A program made the position numbers and the translations under genes. This document shows positions 6,364-13,961 of a stretch of 21,508 nt of DNA, piece by piece. The stretch spans positions 1 to 21,508 of the forward strand of contig SVLG01000035.1 of assembly GCA_015068055.1 (NCBI GenBank). Reading direction: 5' to 3'. The first letter of the stretch is position 1. Every line of letters begins with the position of its first letter. Below the pieces are notes generated by a model that saw nothing but the letters and a program-made list of their open reading frames with translations, made no database searches and had not been told where the DNA came from. This DNA is from Oscillospiraceae bacterium (GTDB taxonomy: Bacteria > Bacillota_A > Clostridia > Oscillospirales > Oscillospiraceae).

Positions 6364-7202
6364 ACGGCAGGGATCTTCTGTTCCTGATGGGACAGATCGA
6401 CGAGGAACACATCGCAAAGGCACTGGACACCTATGCCGATGAAGCGGAGTACTCCTCTCTGAGCGAAAGGAGCAAACCCATGAAAAAGCGCATTTGGCGC
6501 ACGGTACTGATCGCGGCGGTGGTGGCATCGCTTTTGTGTGTGGCGGTGTATGCCGCCGGCGCCATCATAAACTCGCCGGAGCAGGCGGTGAAGGTGGCCG
6601 AAAAGGAAATTGAACGGATGAAGGAGCTGGGACTTCTCTCCGAAGAAGTCACTTTGCAGGGCGAGCCCCAGACCTTTGAGATACCGGAGCGGCAAGGGGA
6701 CGATTACTGGTATGGTCGTATCTTCCCCCACAGCTACGTCGTCCGCTGGGCGGGCAGCGAACATAAATACTTTGTGGATCTCTTTGTGGACACCATACGG
6801 GGTAAGATCGTGAAGCTGACCATTGAGGCCAGCGCCGACGCGGATGACCCGGTGGCCTATGAAAACGACTGGGACGGCGACGGCACGGCGGAAAAGTATT
6901 ACGCCAACTTCGACGATGTCTTTCCCCCGGAGGTGACCATTGGTGAGTACTGCAGCCGGCTCAACGAATACTGGGAGTTCGACGGCTACACCCTTGTGAA
7001 CACGGTGGAGGACAGATTCTATAACTTTGACGTCCCCCCTCCCGACGGAAGCAGCCGGCTTACGAGCATTTCGGAGATCGATAACTACTATCTCACGGTG
7101 TTCTTTGAGGGCGATCAGAGCGGGGCGCCTATGTACATTCAGTTGGGTCATTTCCCCGGCCGCATCAATCTCATCATCGGCACCAACCATCAGGTTGGTT
7201 GA
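6360..7202 (+). CDS. Membrane-anchored probable anti-sigma factor with extracytoplasmic sensor domain
   Basis: A 280-residue protein starting at GTG 6360, inside the sigma-factor stop codon, with AAAGGAGGA at 6342-6350. Longer in-frame extensions lie within the sigma gene and are shadows. The N-terminal 45 residues (NGRDLLFLMGQIDEEHI) resemble the cytoplasmic tail that precedes the membrane segment in proteins encoded beside clostridial sigma factors. Residues 48-70 form one membrane helix. The outer domain includes a region resembling PepSY/YcdB-type folds by its alternating strands (a loose impression) and DWDGDGTAE at residues 170-178, a DxDxDG pattern like calcium-binding EF-hand or dockerin loops. 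I infer that it sequesters the sigma factor and releases it on an outside signal. Translational coupling and the topology are the evidence. Confidence 0.78.
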   Translation: MNGRDLLFLMGQIDEEHIAKALDTYADEAEYSSLSERSKPMKKRIWRTVLIAAVVASLLCVAVYAAGAIINSPEQAVKVAEKEIERMKELGLLSEEVTLQGEPQTFEIPERQGDDYWYGRIFPHSYVVRWAGSEHKYFVDLFVDTIRGKIVKLTIEASADADDPVAYENDWDGDGTAEKYYANFDDVFPPEVTIGEYCSRLNEYWEFDGYTLVNTVEDRFYNFDVPPPDGSSRLTSISEIDNYYLTVFFEGDQSGAPMYIQLGHFPGRINLIIGTNHQVG

Positions 7203-7203
7203 C

Positions 7204-7245
7204 ATAACAAAAGAACCGCAGCCCTGGCTGCGGTTCTTTTGTTAT
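7204..7245. terminator. Bidirectional terminator between convergent genes
   Basis: A perfect 19-bp stem, 7204-7222 with 7227-7245, and a 4-nt loop (CCTG). It contains A/T runs on both sides (AACAAAAG and CTTTTGTT), so it can terminate in both directions. The stop codon of the acetyltransferase gene (7242-7244) lies inside the stem. Confidence 0.92.
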
Positions 7246-7904
7246 TCGTATTTCGCCACGATGTTGTCCCGGTCCTTCCAGATGCTGTCAGCAGGCACAA
7301 GGCCCCGGACGGAGGAGGTGGGATAGATGCTGCTGCGCGGTCCGATAACGCTGCCTGGGTTCAGCACGCTGTTGCAGCCGACTTCCACGAAGTCACCCAG
7401 GATAGCGCCAAACTTCTTGCGGCCGGTTTCGATGCGCTCATCGCCGTCCCTCAGTACAACCAGGGTCTTATCGCTCTTGACATTGCTGGTAATGCTGCCC
7501 GCGCCCATGTGAGACTTGTAACCCAGAATGCTGTCCCCCACGTAGTTATAATGGGGGGTCTGGACGTTGTCAAACAGCACCACGTTCTTGAGCTCCACAC
7601 TGTTGCCCACCACGCAGTTTTTGCCCACAATGGCGCTGCCGCGGATGAAGGCACAGTGGCGCACCTCGGCACCGTGGTCGATGATGCAAGGGCCGCCGAT
7701 ATAGGCAGAGGGGAAGATCAGCGCGTCCCGGGCGATCCAGATGCCCTCGCTGACCTGCTCAAATTCGTCCTTGGGGAGCGTGGGGCCCAGGGCGAGAATA
7801 AAGCTCTTGATGTCGTCCAGCACTTCCCAAGGGTATTCCTTGCCCTCAAAGAGAGGGGCGGCAATGGTATGGCTGAGATCCAGCAGTTCTTCGATTTTAT
7901 ACAT
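7242..7904 (-). CDS. Stand-alone GlmU-like left-handed beta-helix acetyltransferase
   Basis: A 220-residue hexapeptide-repeat protein starting at ATG 7904, with GAGGGTGA upstream inside the end of glmM; the spacing is 1 bp. Repeats run from about residue 65 to 205 (AYIGGPCIIDHGAEVRHCAF, SAIVGKNCVVGNSVELKNVV). His118 in PHYNYVGD lines up with the catalytic histidine of the GlmU acetyltransferase domain (GHLTYxGD), and GAGSITSNVKSDK lines up with GAGTITCNYDGxNK, so acetyl-CoA-dependent N-acetylation of glucosamine-1-phosphate is the best guess. The N-terminal pyrophosphorylase domain of GlmU is missing, so UDP-GlcNAc formation would need another enzyme. Its place after glmM, which makes that very substrate, supports the role. 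Proteins like this are often annotated as UDP-GlcNAc pyrophosphorylase, which the sequence does not support. Confidence 0.82.
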   Translation of the reverse strand: MYKIEELLDLSHTIAAPLFEGKEYPWEVLDDIKSFILALGPTLPKDEFEQVSEGIWIARDALIFPSAYIGGPCIIDHGAEVRHCAFIRGSAIVGKNCVVGNSVELKNVVLFDNVQTPHYNYVGDSILGYKSHMGAGSITSNVKSDKTLVVLRDGDERIETGRKKFGAILGDFVEVGCNSVLNPGSVIGPRSSIYPTSSVRGLVPADSIWKDRDNIVAKYE

Positions 7905-7905
7905 C

Positions 7906-9255
7906 TTACTTCACCCTCTGGAGATGGCCGTTGACACGCATGGCGTCGATGATAGCATCGACCTTGGCTTCACAATCCTCATGGGTCTGGGCCTCGGCCA
8001 TGACGCGGAGCAGAGGCTCCGTGCCACTCTTGCGAAGAAGCACGCGGCCCGCATCGCCCAGTTCCTCCTCGGCCTTCTTCACGGCTGCCTGTACAGCCTC
8101 GTCGGCAAGGGTGCCGTCCTTATCGTCCACGATGACGTTCTTCAGAACCTGCGGATACATGGTAACGGGAGAGGCCAGATCGGCAAGGCTGCGCTTCTGT
8201 TCCAGAATACACTCCATGAGCTTGATGGCCGTGAGCATGCCGTCACCGGTGGTGGCATACTTGCGGAAGATGATATGGCCGGACTGTTCACCGCCGAGAA
8301 GGTGGTCGTTCTGCACCATGTTCTCGTACACATACTTATCGCCCACAGCGGTCTTTTCATAGCCGATGTCCAGCTTATCGAGAGCCTTGTACAGGCCGAA
8401 ATTGGACATAACCGTGGTGACCAGTCTGGAGTCTCCGAACATGCCCTGCTCCTTCATATAGCGGGCGCAGACATACATGATCTTGTCACCGTTGACGATC
8501 TCGCCGTTTTCATCCACGGCAAGGCAGCGATCCGCATCGCCATCAAAGGCAAAGCCCACATCCAGGCCCTTTTCCTTCACCAGCTGCTGCAGGCCCTCCA
8601 TGTGAGTGGAGCCACAGTTGAGGTTGACGTTCAGGCCGTCGGGGTTGTTGTTGATCACATAAGTATCGGCACCCAGAGCGTCAAAAACGCTTTTGGCGAT
8701 CTGCCAGGTGCTGCCGTTGGAGCAGTCCAGACCCACCTTCATGCCCCGGTAGGAGCAGGTGGCCAGAGAAATCAGGTAACCCACATAGCGGTTGCGGCCG
8801 GAGGCATAGTCGATAACACGGCCAATGTCGCCGCCGGTGGCGTAGGGCACTTCCCAATCGCCGTCCAGATAGGCCTCAACCTTGTCGATGACCTCATCCT
8901 CCATCTTCTCGCCATTGCCGTTGATGAGCTTGATGCCGTTATCCTGGAAGGGATTGTGGCTGGCAGAAATCATCACACCGCAGTCGAAATCGTCGGTGCG
9001 GGTGACGTAGGCCACGCTGGGAGTCGTGGTTACGTGAAGAAGACAGGCATCGGCACCCGCTGCGGCAATGCCGGCTGCGAGAGCATCCTCAAACATATAG
9101 CTGGAGCGGCGGGTATCCTTACCGATGACGATGCGCGCATGGTGGTTCTGCCCGTAGTACCAGCCCAGAAAAAGACCGATGCGGAAAGCATGCATAGCAG
9201 TAAGGTCCACATTGGCTTCTCCACGAAAACCGTCCGTACCAAAATACTTGGACAT
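7906..9255 (-). CDS. glmM: Phosphoglucosamine mutase
   Basis: A 449-residue, full-length enzyme starting at ATG 9255 with AAAGGAG upstream. It interconverts glucosamine-6-phosphate and glucosamine-1-phosphate, feeding peptidoglycan and other UDP-GlcNAc-dependent pathways in the cytoplasm. All alpha-D-phosphohexomutase signatures are present: the N-terminal FGTDGFRG, the phosphoserine loop ISASHNP with Ser99, the magnesium loop FDGDADR (residues 237-243), and the phosphate-binding RKSGTEPLLRV near 408-418. The FGTDGFRGEAN start and the substrate loop favour GlmM over phosphoglucomutase or phosphomannomutase. It is the first gene of a two-gene unit with the acetyltransferase. Confidence 0.95.
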   Translation of the reverse strand: MSKYFGTDGFRGEANVDLTAMHAFRIGLFLGWYYGQNHHARIVIGKDTRRSSYMFEDALAAGIAAAGADACLLHVTTTPSVAYVTRTDDFDCGVMISASHNPFQDNGIKLINGNGEKMEDEVIDKVEAYLDGDWEVPYATGGDIGRVIDYASGRNRYVGYLISLATCSYRGMKVGLDCSNGSTWQIAKSVFDALGADTYVINNNPDGLNVNLNCGSTHMEGLQQLVKEKGLDVGFAFDGDADRCLAVDENGEIVNGDKIMYVCARYMKEQGMFGDSRLVTTVMSNFGLYKALDKLDIGYEKTAVGDKYVYENMVQNDHLLGGEQSGHIIFRKYATTGDGMLTAIKLMECILEQKRSLADLASPVTMYPQVLKNVIVDDKDGTLADEAVQAAVKKAEEELGDAGRVLLRKSGTEPLLRVMAEAQTHEDCEAKVDAIIDAMRVNGHLQRVK

Positions 9256-9293
9256 ATGGAAGACTCCTTTCCGGGATTATGTTTTGACGCTTA

Positions 9294-9322
9294 AGTTTAC
9301 CACTATATGTAGCGATGCGCAA
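9294..9322 (-). promoter_or_regulatory. Probable promoter of glmM
   Basis: On the minus strand, TTGCGC (9317-9322) and TAAACT (9294-9299) are 17 bp apart, each matching four of six consensus bases. A short inverted repeat, GCAAG-TTTTT-CTTGC (9319-9333), overlaps the -35. No stronger candidate was seen. Confidence 0.45.
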
Positions 9323-9355
9323 GTTTTTCTTGCACATGCGGTAATTTTTTTACAA

Positions 9356-9383
9356 TTGCATTCTGCGGAGAATATGCTATACT
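9356..9383 (+). promoter_or_regulatory. Promoter of the DUF1002 gene
   Basis: TTGCAT (9356-9361) and TATACT (9378-9383) with 16-bp spacing; TGC before the -10 makes TGCTATACT an extended -10. The leader to ATG 9406 is about 15-17 nt and contains ACAGGAGG. Confidence 0.72.
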
Positions 9384-9405
9384 GAACTCCCCACAGGAGG
9401 TATTT

Positions 9406-10302
9406 ATGAAGCGTATTCTTTGTTTACTGTTTACCCTGCTGCTCCTCTCCCCGCTCTGCACGGCGCTGGCCGCGGACAATGCCCGCTGCGTCATCGGTGC
9501 GGATCTTTCGGAGGCGGAGGTCGCAGCGGTATATGAAAGCTTCGGCATGACCCGTGGCGACGTAACAGAGCTGACGCTCAGCAACGCTGAGGAACGAAAG
9601 CTGCTCTCCGGTCTGGTAGAGGACAGCGTTATCGGCAGCAAGTCCATTTCCTGCGTCTACATAGAGCAGCTCGGTGAGGGCAGTGGTTATGAGATCACGA
9701 GCCACAACATTGACTGGTGCAGCGAGGAAATGTACAAAAACGCACTTGTTACCGCAGGCCTTGAGGACGTGAAGATCATCGTTGCGGCCCCTTTCACCGT
9801 ATCCGGCACGGCGGCGCTGGCGGGTATCTACAAGGCCTACGAGGACATGACCGGCGAAACTCTGGACGACACCGCCAAGGAAGTGAGTACCCAGGAATTG
9901 GTGATCACCGGTGAACTGGCCGACGAGATTGGTAAGATCGATGCTGCCGGTATCGTCAACGAACTGAAGCTCATTCTGGACGAGACAAAGAAAATGAGCG
10001 ACGAGGAGCTGAAAGCTCAGATCCAGTCCATCGCGGGCGGCTATAGCATTACGCTCAACGAAACGCAGCTGGAGCAGTTGGTCACACTCTGTCGTCAGCT
10101 GGAAAAGCTGGACGATATTGCTTTGGCCGACAAGGTGCGCAGCGTACAGGACGGTATAAAGAAGCTGCAGGAACTGCAGGAAAAGGCTCAGGAGGGCAAG
10201 GAAAAGCTCAACGAGGCAAAAGACAAGGCTGTCGGCTTCTGGGAAAAGGCCCAGCCTTATGTACAGCCCATTCTTGATTTTATCAAAGGCTTCTTTGAAT
10301 GA
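9406..10302 (+). CDS. DUF1002 domain secreted protein (YpuA-like)
   Basis: A 298-residue protein starting at ATG 9406 with AGGAGG 5-6 bp upstream. A clear signal peptide spans about residues 1-22 (MKRILCLLFTLLLLSPLCTALA, cleavage near ALA-AD), so the mature protein is exported or surface-associated. The body matches the DUF1002 family, known from Bacillus subtilis YpuA: IGADLSEAEVAAVYESFGM, SCVYIEQLGEGSGYEITSHNIDWC and VKIIVAAPFTVSGTAALAGIYKAYE. The C-terminal third (about 215-298) is highly charged and predicted coiled coil (LEKLDDIALADKVRSVQDGIKKLQELQEKAQEGKEKLNEAKDK), ending in an amphipathic segment. The function of the family is unknown. It is monocistronic, with its own promoter and terminator. 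Confidence 0.9.
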   Translation: MKRILCLLFTLLLLSPLCTALAADNARCVIGADLSEAEVAAVYESFGMTRGDVTELTLSNAEERKLLSGLVEDSVIGSKSISCVYIEQLGEGSGYEITSHNIDWCSEEMYKNALVTAGLEDVKIIVAAPFTVSGTAALAGIYKAYEDMTGETLDDTAKEVSTQELVITGELADEIGKIDAAGIVNELKLILDETKKMSDEELKAQIQSIAGGYSITLNETQLEQLVTLCRQLEKLDDIALADKVRSVQDGIKKLQELQEKAQEGKEKLNEAKDKAVGFWEKAQPYVQPILDFIKGFFE

Positions 10303-10339
10303 AAAAGTACCGCGGAGAAAAAATCCGCGGTACTTTTTT
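10302..10339. terminator. Bidirectional terminator between DUF1002 gene and trkH
   Basis: A 15-bp stem, AAAAAGTACCGCGGA (10302-10316) with TCCGCGGTACTTTTT (10324-10338), and a 7-nt A-rich loop. T runs on both strands make it bidirectional. The trkH stop codon begins at its edge. Confidence 0.92.
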
Positions 10340-11778
10340 CAGTTGCCCTTCCAGCTTGTGGGGGAAAGGAGAATCAGCATGGGGAAGATCTCCAGTCGGC
10401 CGATGAGCATGCAAAGGGTCAAAAGCAGCTTGCTGGGCCAGGCAAAGAAGGCAAAGTTTGCCGCCGGGCCGACGAGATTCAGTCCGGGGCCAACGTTTGA
10501 AATGCAGGTAAGGACGCTGGTAAAGTTGGTGGTAAAGTCGTAGCCATTGAGGCTGATGGCCACCGTTCCGGCCACAAGGATGGCTATATAGAGGAAGCAG
10601 AACACCAGCGTGCAGTGGACGGTCTCCGAAGCAACGCTCGCGCCCTCCAGCCGCACCTTGCGGACGCTCCGGGGCCGCAGCAGCCGACCGATCTCCACGC
10701 GGGCGGTACGCAGAAGGATCATAATACGCGAAACCTTCATGCCGCCGCCGGTGCTGCCGGCGCAGGCACCCACGAACATGATCAGCACGATCAGCGCCCG
10801 GCAATACTCTGGCCAGAGATCAAAGTTGGCCGTGGCAAAGCCCGTGGTGGTGATGATGGAGCTCACCTGAAAGAGTGCATAGCGCAGTCCCTGACCAAAA
10901 CCACCAACCGACGAGGCAATGCTCGCAGCCATGGTCACCGTGGCAAAGGCAACAATGCCAAGATACCAGCGCAGCTCCTCATTTTTAAAAGCAGCGGAAA
11001 ACTTGCCGATGAGGATGAAGAAATAGAGGTTGAAGTTCACACCGAAAAGCAGCATGAACACCGAGACCACTACATCCACATAAACACTGTCATACTGCCC
11101 GATGCTGTTGGCCTGATTGGAAAAGCCGCCGGTGCCGGCCGTGGCAAAGGAGTGGACCAGCGCATCGTAGAGATCCAGCCCACCGCAAAGCAGGAATATA
11201 ACCTCCAGCGCCGTGAGTCCGATATAGATAAGATAAAGAATGGCTGCCGTTTTCCGGGCGCGGGGCACGAGCTTTCCCACCGTAGGACCGGGCACTTCCG
11301 CGCGCATGATGTGCATGGAATACTCCCCCGACATGGGCAGCACCGCCATGATGAAAACCAGAACACCCATGCCGCCAACCCAATGGGTAAAGCAGCGCCA
11401 GAACATACAGCCCCGGCTCATGGCGGGAATATCCGTCAGAATGGAAGCGCCCGTGGTGGTAAAGCCGGACACGGTTTCAAAAAGGGCATCTATGTAATGA
11501 GGGATATCCCCGCTCAGCACAAAGGGCAGCGCACCAACGGCAGAAAGTGATACCCAGGAGAGGGCCACGATCATAAAGCCCTCCCGGGCATAAATCTCCC
11601 GGGACTTCACCGGAACGCGCCAGAGAATACAACCCAGCACCCCCGCAATGCCAATCACGATGAGGAAGTGCAGCGGGCTCTCCCCATAGATGAGACAAAC
11701 GACGGTAGGCAGCAGCAATAACAAGGCTTCGATACCGAGAACGCGCCCAAGCACCTGCCAGATCATTCTGTAATTCAT
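10339..11778 (-). CDS. trkH: Trk/Ktr-type potassium uptake protein, membrane channel subunit
   Basis: A 479-residue polytopic protein that forms the potassium-conducting pore in the cytoplasmic membrane. All four selectivity-filter loops of the TrkH/KtrB family are visible: TVSGFTTTGAS (about 102-112), SFATAGTGGFS, SSIITTTGFAT and ISNVGPGL. The C-terminus after the last filter carries the expected final helix and short tail (IFPMLILLSPTSWKG). The length fits TrkH (about 480) better than the shorter KtrB, though the two are often not separable by eye. The start is ATG 11778, 6 bp after the trkA stop, with GGAG and AAGGA upstream, so it is translated from the trkA message. Ion flux is likely controlled by the TrkA partner. 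Confidence 0.94.
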   Translation of the reverse strand: MNYRMIWQVLGRVLGIEALLLLLPTVVCLIYGESPLHFLIVIGIAGVLGCILWRVPVKSREIYAREGFMIVALSWVSLSAVGALPFVLSGDIPHYIDALFETVSGFTTTGASILTDIPAMSRGCMFWRCFTHWVGGMGVLVFIMAVLPMSGEYSMHIMRAEVPGPTVGKLVPRARKTAAILYLIYIGLTALEVIFLLCGGLDLYDALVHSFATAGTGGFSNQANSIGQYDSVYVDVVVSVFMLLFGVNFNLYFFILIGKFSAAFKNEELRWYLGIVAFATVTMAASIASSVGGFGQGLRYALFQVSSIITTTGFATANFDLWPEYCRALIVLIMFVGACAGSTGGGMKVSRIMILLRTARVEIGRLLRPRSVRKVRLEGASVASETVHCTLVFCFLYIAILVAGTVAISLNGYDFTTNFTSVLTCISNVGPGLNLVGPAANFAFFAWPSKLLLTLCMLIGRLEIFPMLILLSPTSWKGN

Positions 11779-11784
11779 AGGTCC

Positions 11785-13140
11785 TTACTCCAGTATCGCA
11801 TCCAGATCACGGAGACCGGTCTCTGTAGTAACCACAATCGCTCTATCCCCAGCCGAGATGACCGTATTGCCATTGGGGATGATGCATTCGTTTCCATGGA
11901 TCACGGCAGCGATCAGAACATTGCTGCGAAGGCGCAGATCCTTCAAAGGCTTTTCAATGCAGCGGCTGCCGGTGCCGACCACGAACTCCAGTGCCTCCAC
12001 CTTGCCATCGTTGAGGCGGTAAAGCGTCTCAACACTGCTGCCCTCGGCGTTCTGAATGGCGCGGGCATAACGGACAATCTCGCTGCCGGCCAGAGTCTTG
12101 GGACAGATAAAGCAATCCAGACCGCTGCGCTGCAGCATGGGCACAAAGTGATCGTCGCTGACCTTGGTAACAACCTTGCCCACACCACAATCCTGAGCAT
12201 ACATGGAAACAATGATATTATCCTCATCGAAGCCGGTAAGGGCCACAAAGGCATCGGCCTCGCGGATTCCTTCCTCCAGCAGTACTTCCTGCTTGCTGCC
12301 GTCACCACAGATGATGGAAGCCTCCGGCAGAAGATCGAAAAGTTCCTCACAGCGGCGGCGATCCCGCTCCAGAATGGTAACGCGGATGCCGGCATCAAGA
12401 AGATTCCCCGCCAGATACGCCGTAATGCGGCTGCCACCCATGAGCATGGCGCTGCGCACCGGCTTTTTATAGGCGCCCACCGCCGTAAAGAAGCGGCGCA
12501 TCTCACGGCGGGCACCGGAAACATTCAGTCTGTCACCGGAACAAAGGATAAAGTCGCCCTTGGGGATGCTGACAACGCCGCCGCGTTCCACCGCACAAAC
12601 CAGAACCCTGGCCTTGAAGCGCTTGACCAAATCCTTCAGCGCCAGCCCATCCAGTTCGCTGTCAGCGGGAATACGGTACTCCACCAGTTCTGCTCTGCCC
12701 CGGGCAAAGGTTTCCACCCGGGCTGCCGTGGGGAACTGAAGAATGCGGGAAATCTCCCGGGCCGCACCCAAATCCGGATTGAAAACCGCAGACATGCCAA
12801 AGGCCTCCCGAAGAAAGGCGCGCTCACGGTTATATACAGGGTTTTTCATTCTGGCCGCCACATATCTGGCGCCCATATGACTGGCTGCCGTGCTGACGAC
12901 CATATTCACCTCATCGCTGCCGGTAGCCGCAATGGCAAGATCGCAACCTTCCACACCGGCCTCCCGGAGTACCTCAAAATTGGTACCGCTGCCCTCCAGA
13001 GTGATGACATCGTACATATCGGAAACCTGTGCGATCTTCCCGGCATTGTTGTCCACCACGGCAATGTCATGGCCCTCGTTGGTCAGCTGGCGGGCAATGG
13101 CAAGTCCCACCTTGCCCGCACCGATAATCAAAATCTTCAC
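11785..13140 (-). CDS. trkA: Trk system potassium transporter, NAD-binding gating subunit
   Basis: A 451-residue cytoplasmic protein that binds nucleotide and gates TrkH. It has the duplicated TrkA architecture: RCK-N domain 1 with GAGKVGLAIARQL near residue 7 and the acidic VVDNN strand end, RCK-C domain 1 (about 140-220), RCK-N domain 2 beginning at MLMGGSRITAYLAGNLL, and RCK-C domain 2 at the C-terminus (about 370-451). I choose the GTG at 13138-13140: it begins the usual V/MKILIIGAG start, and GGAGGG lies 8 nt upstream. The TTG at 13161 adds seven residues and would swallow that site. RCK-C domains of relatives bind c-di-AMP; whether this one does cannot be read from the sequence. It is the first gene of the trkA-trkH operon. 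Confidence 0.94.
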   Translation of the reverse strand: MKILIIGAGKVGLAIARQLTNEGHDIAVVDNNAGKIAQVSDMYDVITLEGSGTNFEVLREAGVEGCDLAIAATGSDEVNMVVSTAASHMGARYVAARMKNPVYNRERAFLREAFGMSAVFNPDLGAAREISRILQFPTAARVETFARGRAELVEYRIPADSELDGLALKDLVKRFKARVLVCAVERGGVVSIPKGDFILCSGDRLNVSGARREMRRFFTAVGAYKKPVRSAMLMGGSRITAYLAGNLLDAGIRVTILERDRRRCEELFDLLPEASIICGDGSKQEVLLEEGIREADAFVALTGFDEDNIIVSMYAQDCGVGKVVTKVSDDHFVPMLQRSGLDCFICPKTLAGSEIVRYARAIQNAEGSSVETLYRLNDGKVEALEFVVGTGSRCIEKPLKDLRLRSNVLIAAVIHGNECIIPNGNTVISAGDRAIVVTTETGLRDLDAILE

Positions 13141-13178
13141 AAAAGCGCCCTCCGCATACAATTTCAGACGTCCCGGCG

Positions 13179-13207
13179 ATTATAACACATACAACCGCTT
13201 ATTTCAA
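13179..13207 (-). promoter_or_regulatory. Strong sigma-A promoter of trkA-trkH
   Basis: On the minus strand, TTGAAA (13202-13207) and a perfect TATAAT (13179-13184) are 17 bp apart, with TGT upstream of the -10 forming an extended -10. The leader to GTG 13140 is about 32 nt, too short for a riboswitch. Confidence 0.85.
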
Positions 13208-13222
13208 TAGCAACGTGTTAAT

Positions 13223-13251
13223 AACAACTTTATATTATATACCAAGTTGTT
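13223..13251. repeat. AT-rich inverted repeat upstream of the trk promoter
   Basis: AACAACTT (13223-13230) and AAGTTGTT (13244-13251) are perfect inverted 8-mers around a 13-bp A/T tract (TATATTATATACC). The centre-to-centre distance of about 21 bp corresponds to two helical turns. It lies 16 bp upstream of the -35 box, where an activator or UP-like element would sit. Confidence 0.45.
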
Positions 13252-13262
13252 AGTTGTCTGCT

Positions 13263-13291
13263 AAAAAACCGGCCTCTGCGGCCGGTTTTTT
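13263..13291 (-). terminator. Terminator of the nicotinamidase-like gene
   Basis: A 12-bp stem, AAAAAACCGGCC (13263-13274) with GGCCGGTTTTTT (13280-13291), and a 5-nt loop. On the minus strand it ends in TTTTTT. The stop codon of the gene overlaps the first base of the hairpin. Confidence 0.9.
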
Positions 13292-13815
13292 CATTCGTTT
13301 TCAATACGCACCTGACACATTTTCATAGCAGCAAGTGCCGTGGCATGACTTTCCGGTGTCACACCGGCACAGCAGGCGGCATCCACCACGATTTCCGTCT
13401 CCGGCAGAAAGGCCCGGCAGATCAGCGCGTTGGAGATAACGCAGATATCGGTGCAAAGGCCAATCAGTGTAATGCGGCGGATCGCTTCCTCCTCGTTGGC
13501 GGCTCTCAGTCGTTCGCCCAGCTCCACGCTGCCAAATACAGGCTTATCAATGGGGGTATCGGTGCAATAAGGCTGCAGTGCCTTGTCCAGCTCCCAGCCT
13601 TCGCTTCCCCGGATGCAATGAGGTACCGGCAGGAGTCGGCCTTCCTGAGTAGAGAGATAATCCGCCTCATGGGTATCCCGCGTAAAAATCACCTTCCCGG
13701 GAAAGCTGCGGATCTTCTCGACCACAGCCGGAACAATGGCCACCGCCTCCGCCGTGCCAAGCGCCCCATCGATAAAGTCCTTCTGCATGTCCACCACGAT
13801 CAGATACTCGCTCAT
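13291..13815 (-). CDS. Isochorismatase-superfamily cysteine hydrolase, nicotinamidase-like
   Basis: A 174-residue single-domain enzyme starting at ATG 13815 with GGGAGGAGAG upstream. It has the catalytic triad of the family: Asp9 in VVDMQKDF, Lys91 in DKPVFGS, and Cys125 in GLCTDICVISNAL. The metal-site pattern of nicotinamidases is also present, with Asp47/His49 in TRDTH and His66 in HCIRGSEGWEL, resembling the HCVQGTxG motif of PncA. Hydrolysis of nicotinamide to nicotinate for NAD salvage is therefore the best guess; other small amides are possible. It appears monocistronic, with a promoter about 40 bp upstream and its own terminator. I do not assign pncA because closely related cysteine hydrolases share these motifs. 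Confidence 0.85.
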   Translation of the reverse strand: MSEYLIVVDMQKDFIDGALGTAEAVAIVPAVVEKIRSFPGKVIFTRDTHEADYLSTQEGRLLPVPHCIRGSEGWELDKALQPYCTDTPIDKPVFGSVELGERLRAANEEEAIRRITLIGLCTDICVISNALICRAFLPETEIVVDAACCAGVTPESHATALAAMKMCQVRIENE

Positions 13816-13850
13816 ACTTTTCTCTCCTCCCGGCTCGACTTAGTATAATC

Positions 13851-13879
13851 AGTTTAACATCTTTCACATACCATTGCAA
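13851..13879 (-). promoter_or_regulatory. Probable promoter of the nicotinamidase-like gene
   Basis: On the minus strand, TTGCAA (13874-13879) and TAAACT (13851-13856) are 17 bp apart. A TATACT nearer the gene (13842-13847) is a possible alternative -10 but has no -35 partner. Confidence 0.45.
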
Positions 13880-13961
13880 GAACGGACTTTGGACGTTGAC
13901 TTCCTGCAGGGAGGCGATTATGATAGTAACGTTTAACCCCCCTTACGAAGGAGCGTTTTCC

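Noticed and set aside
7741..9294. 517-residue open frame opposite glmM
   Set aside because: glmM has every catalytic motif; the antisense product is His/Ala/Val-rich with no recognisable family and lacks a ribosome binding site.
13159..13161. TTG start for trkA
   Set aside because: The GTG at 13138-13140 has a better-placed GGAGGG and gives the standard KILIIGAGKVG N-terminus.
11896..13185. 429-residue open frame opposite trkA
   Set aside because: Antisense shadow of a clear two-domain TrkA gene.
13138..13262. Possible c-di-AMP (ydaO-type) riboswitch upstream of trkA
   Set aside because: The promoter at 13179-13207 leaves a leader of about 32 nt, far too short, and no such fold is seen.
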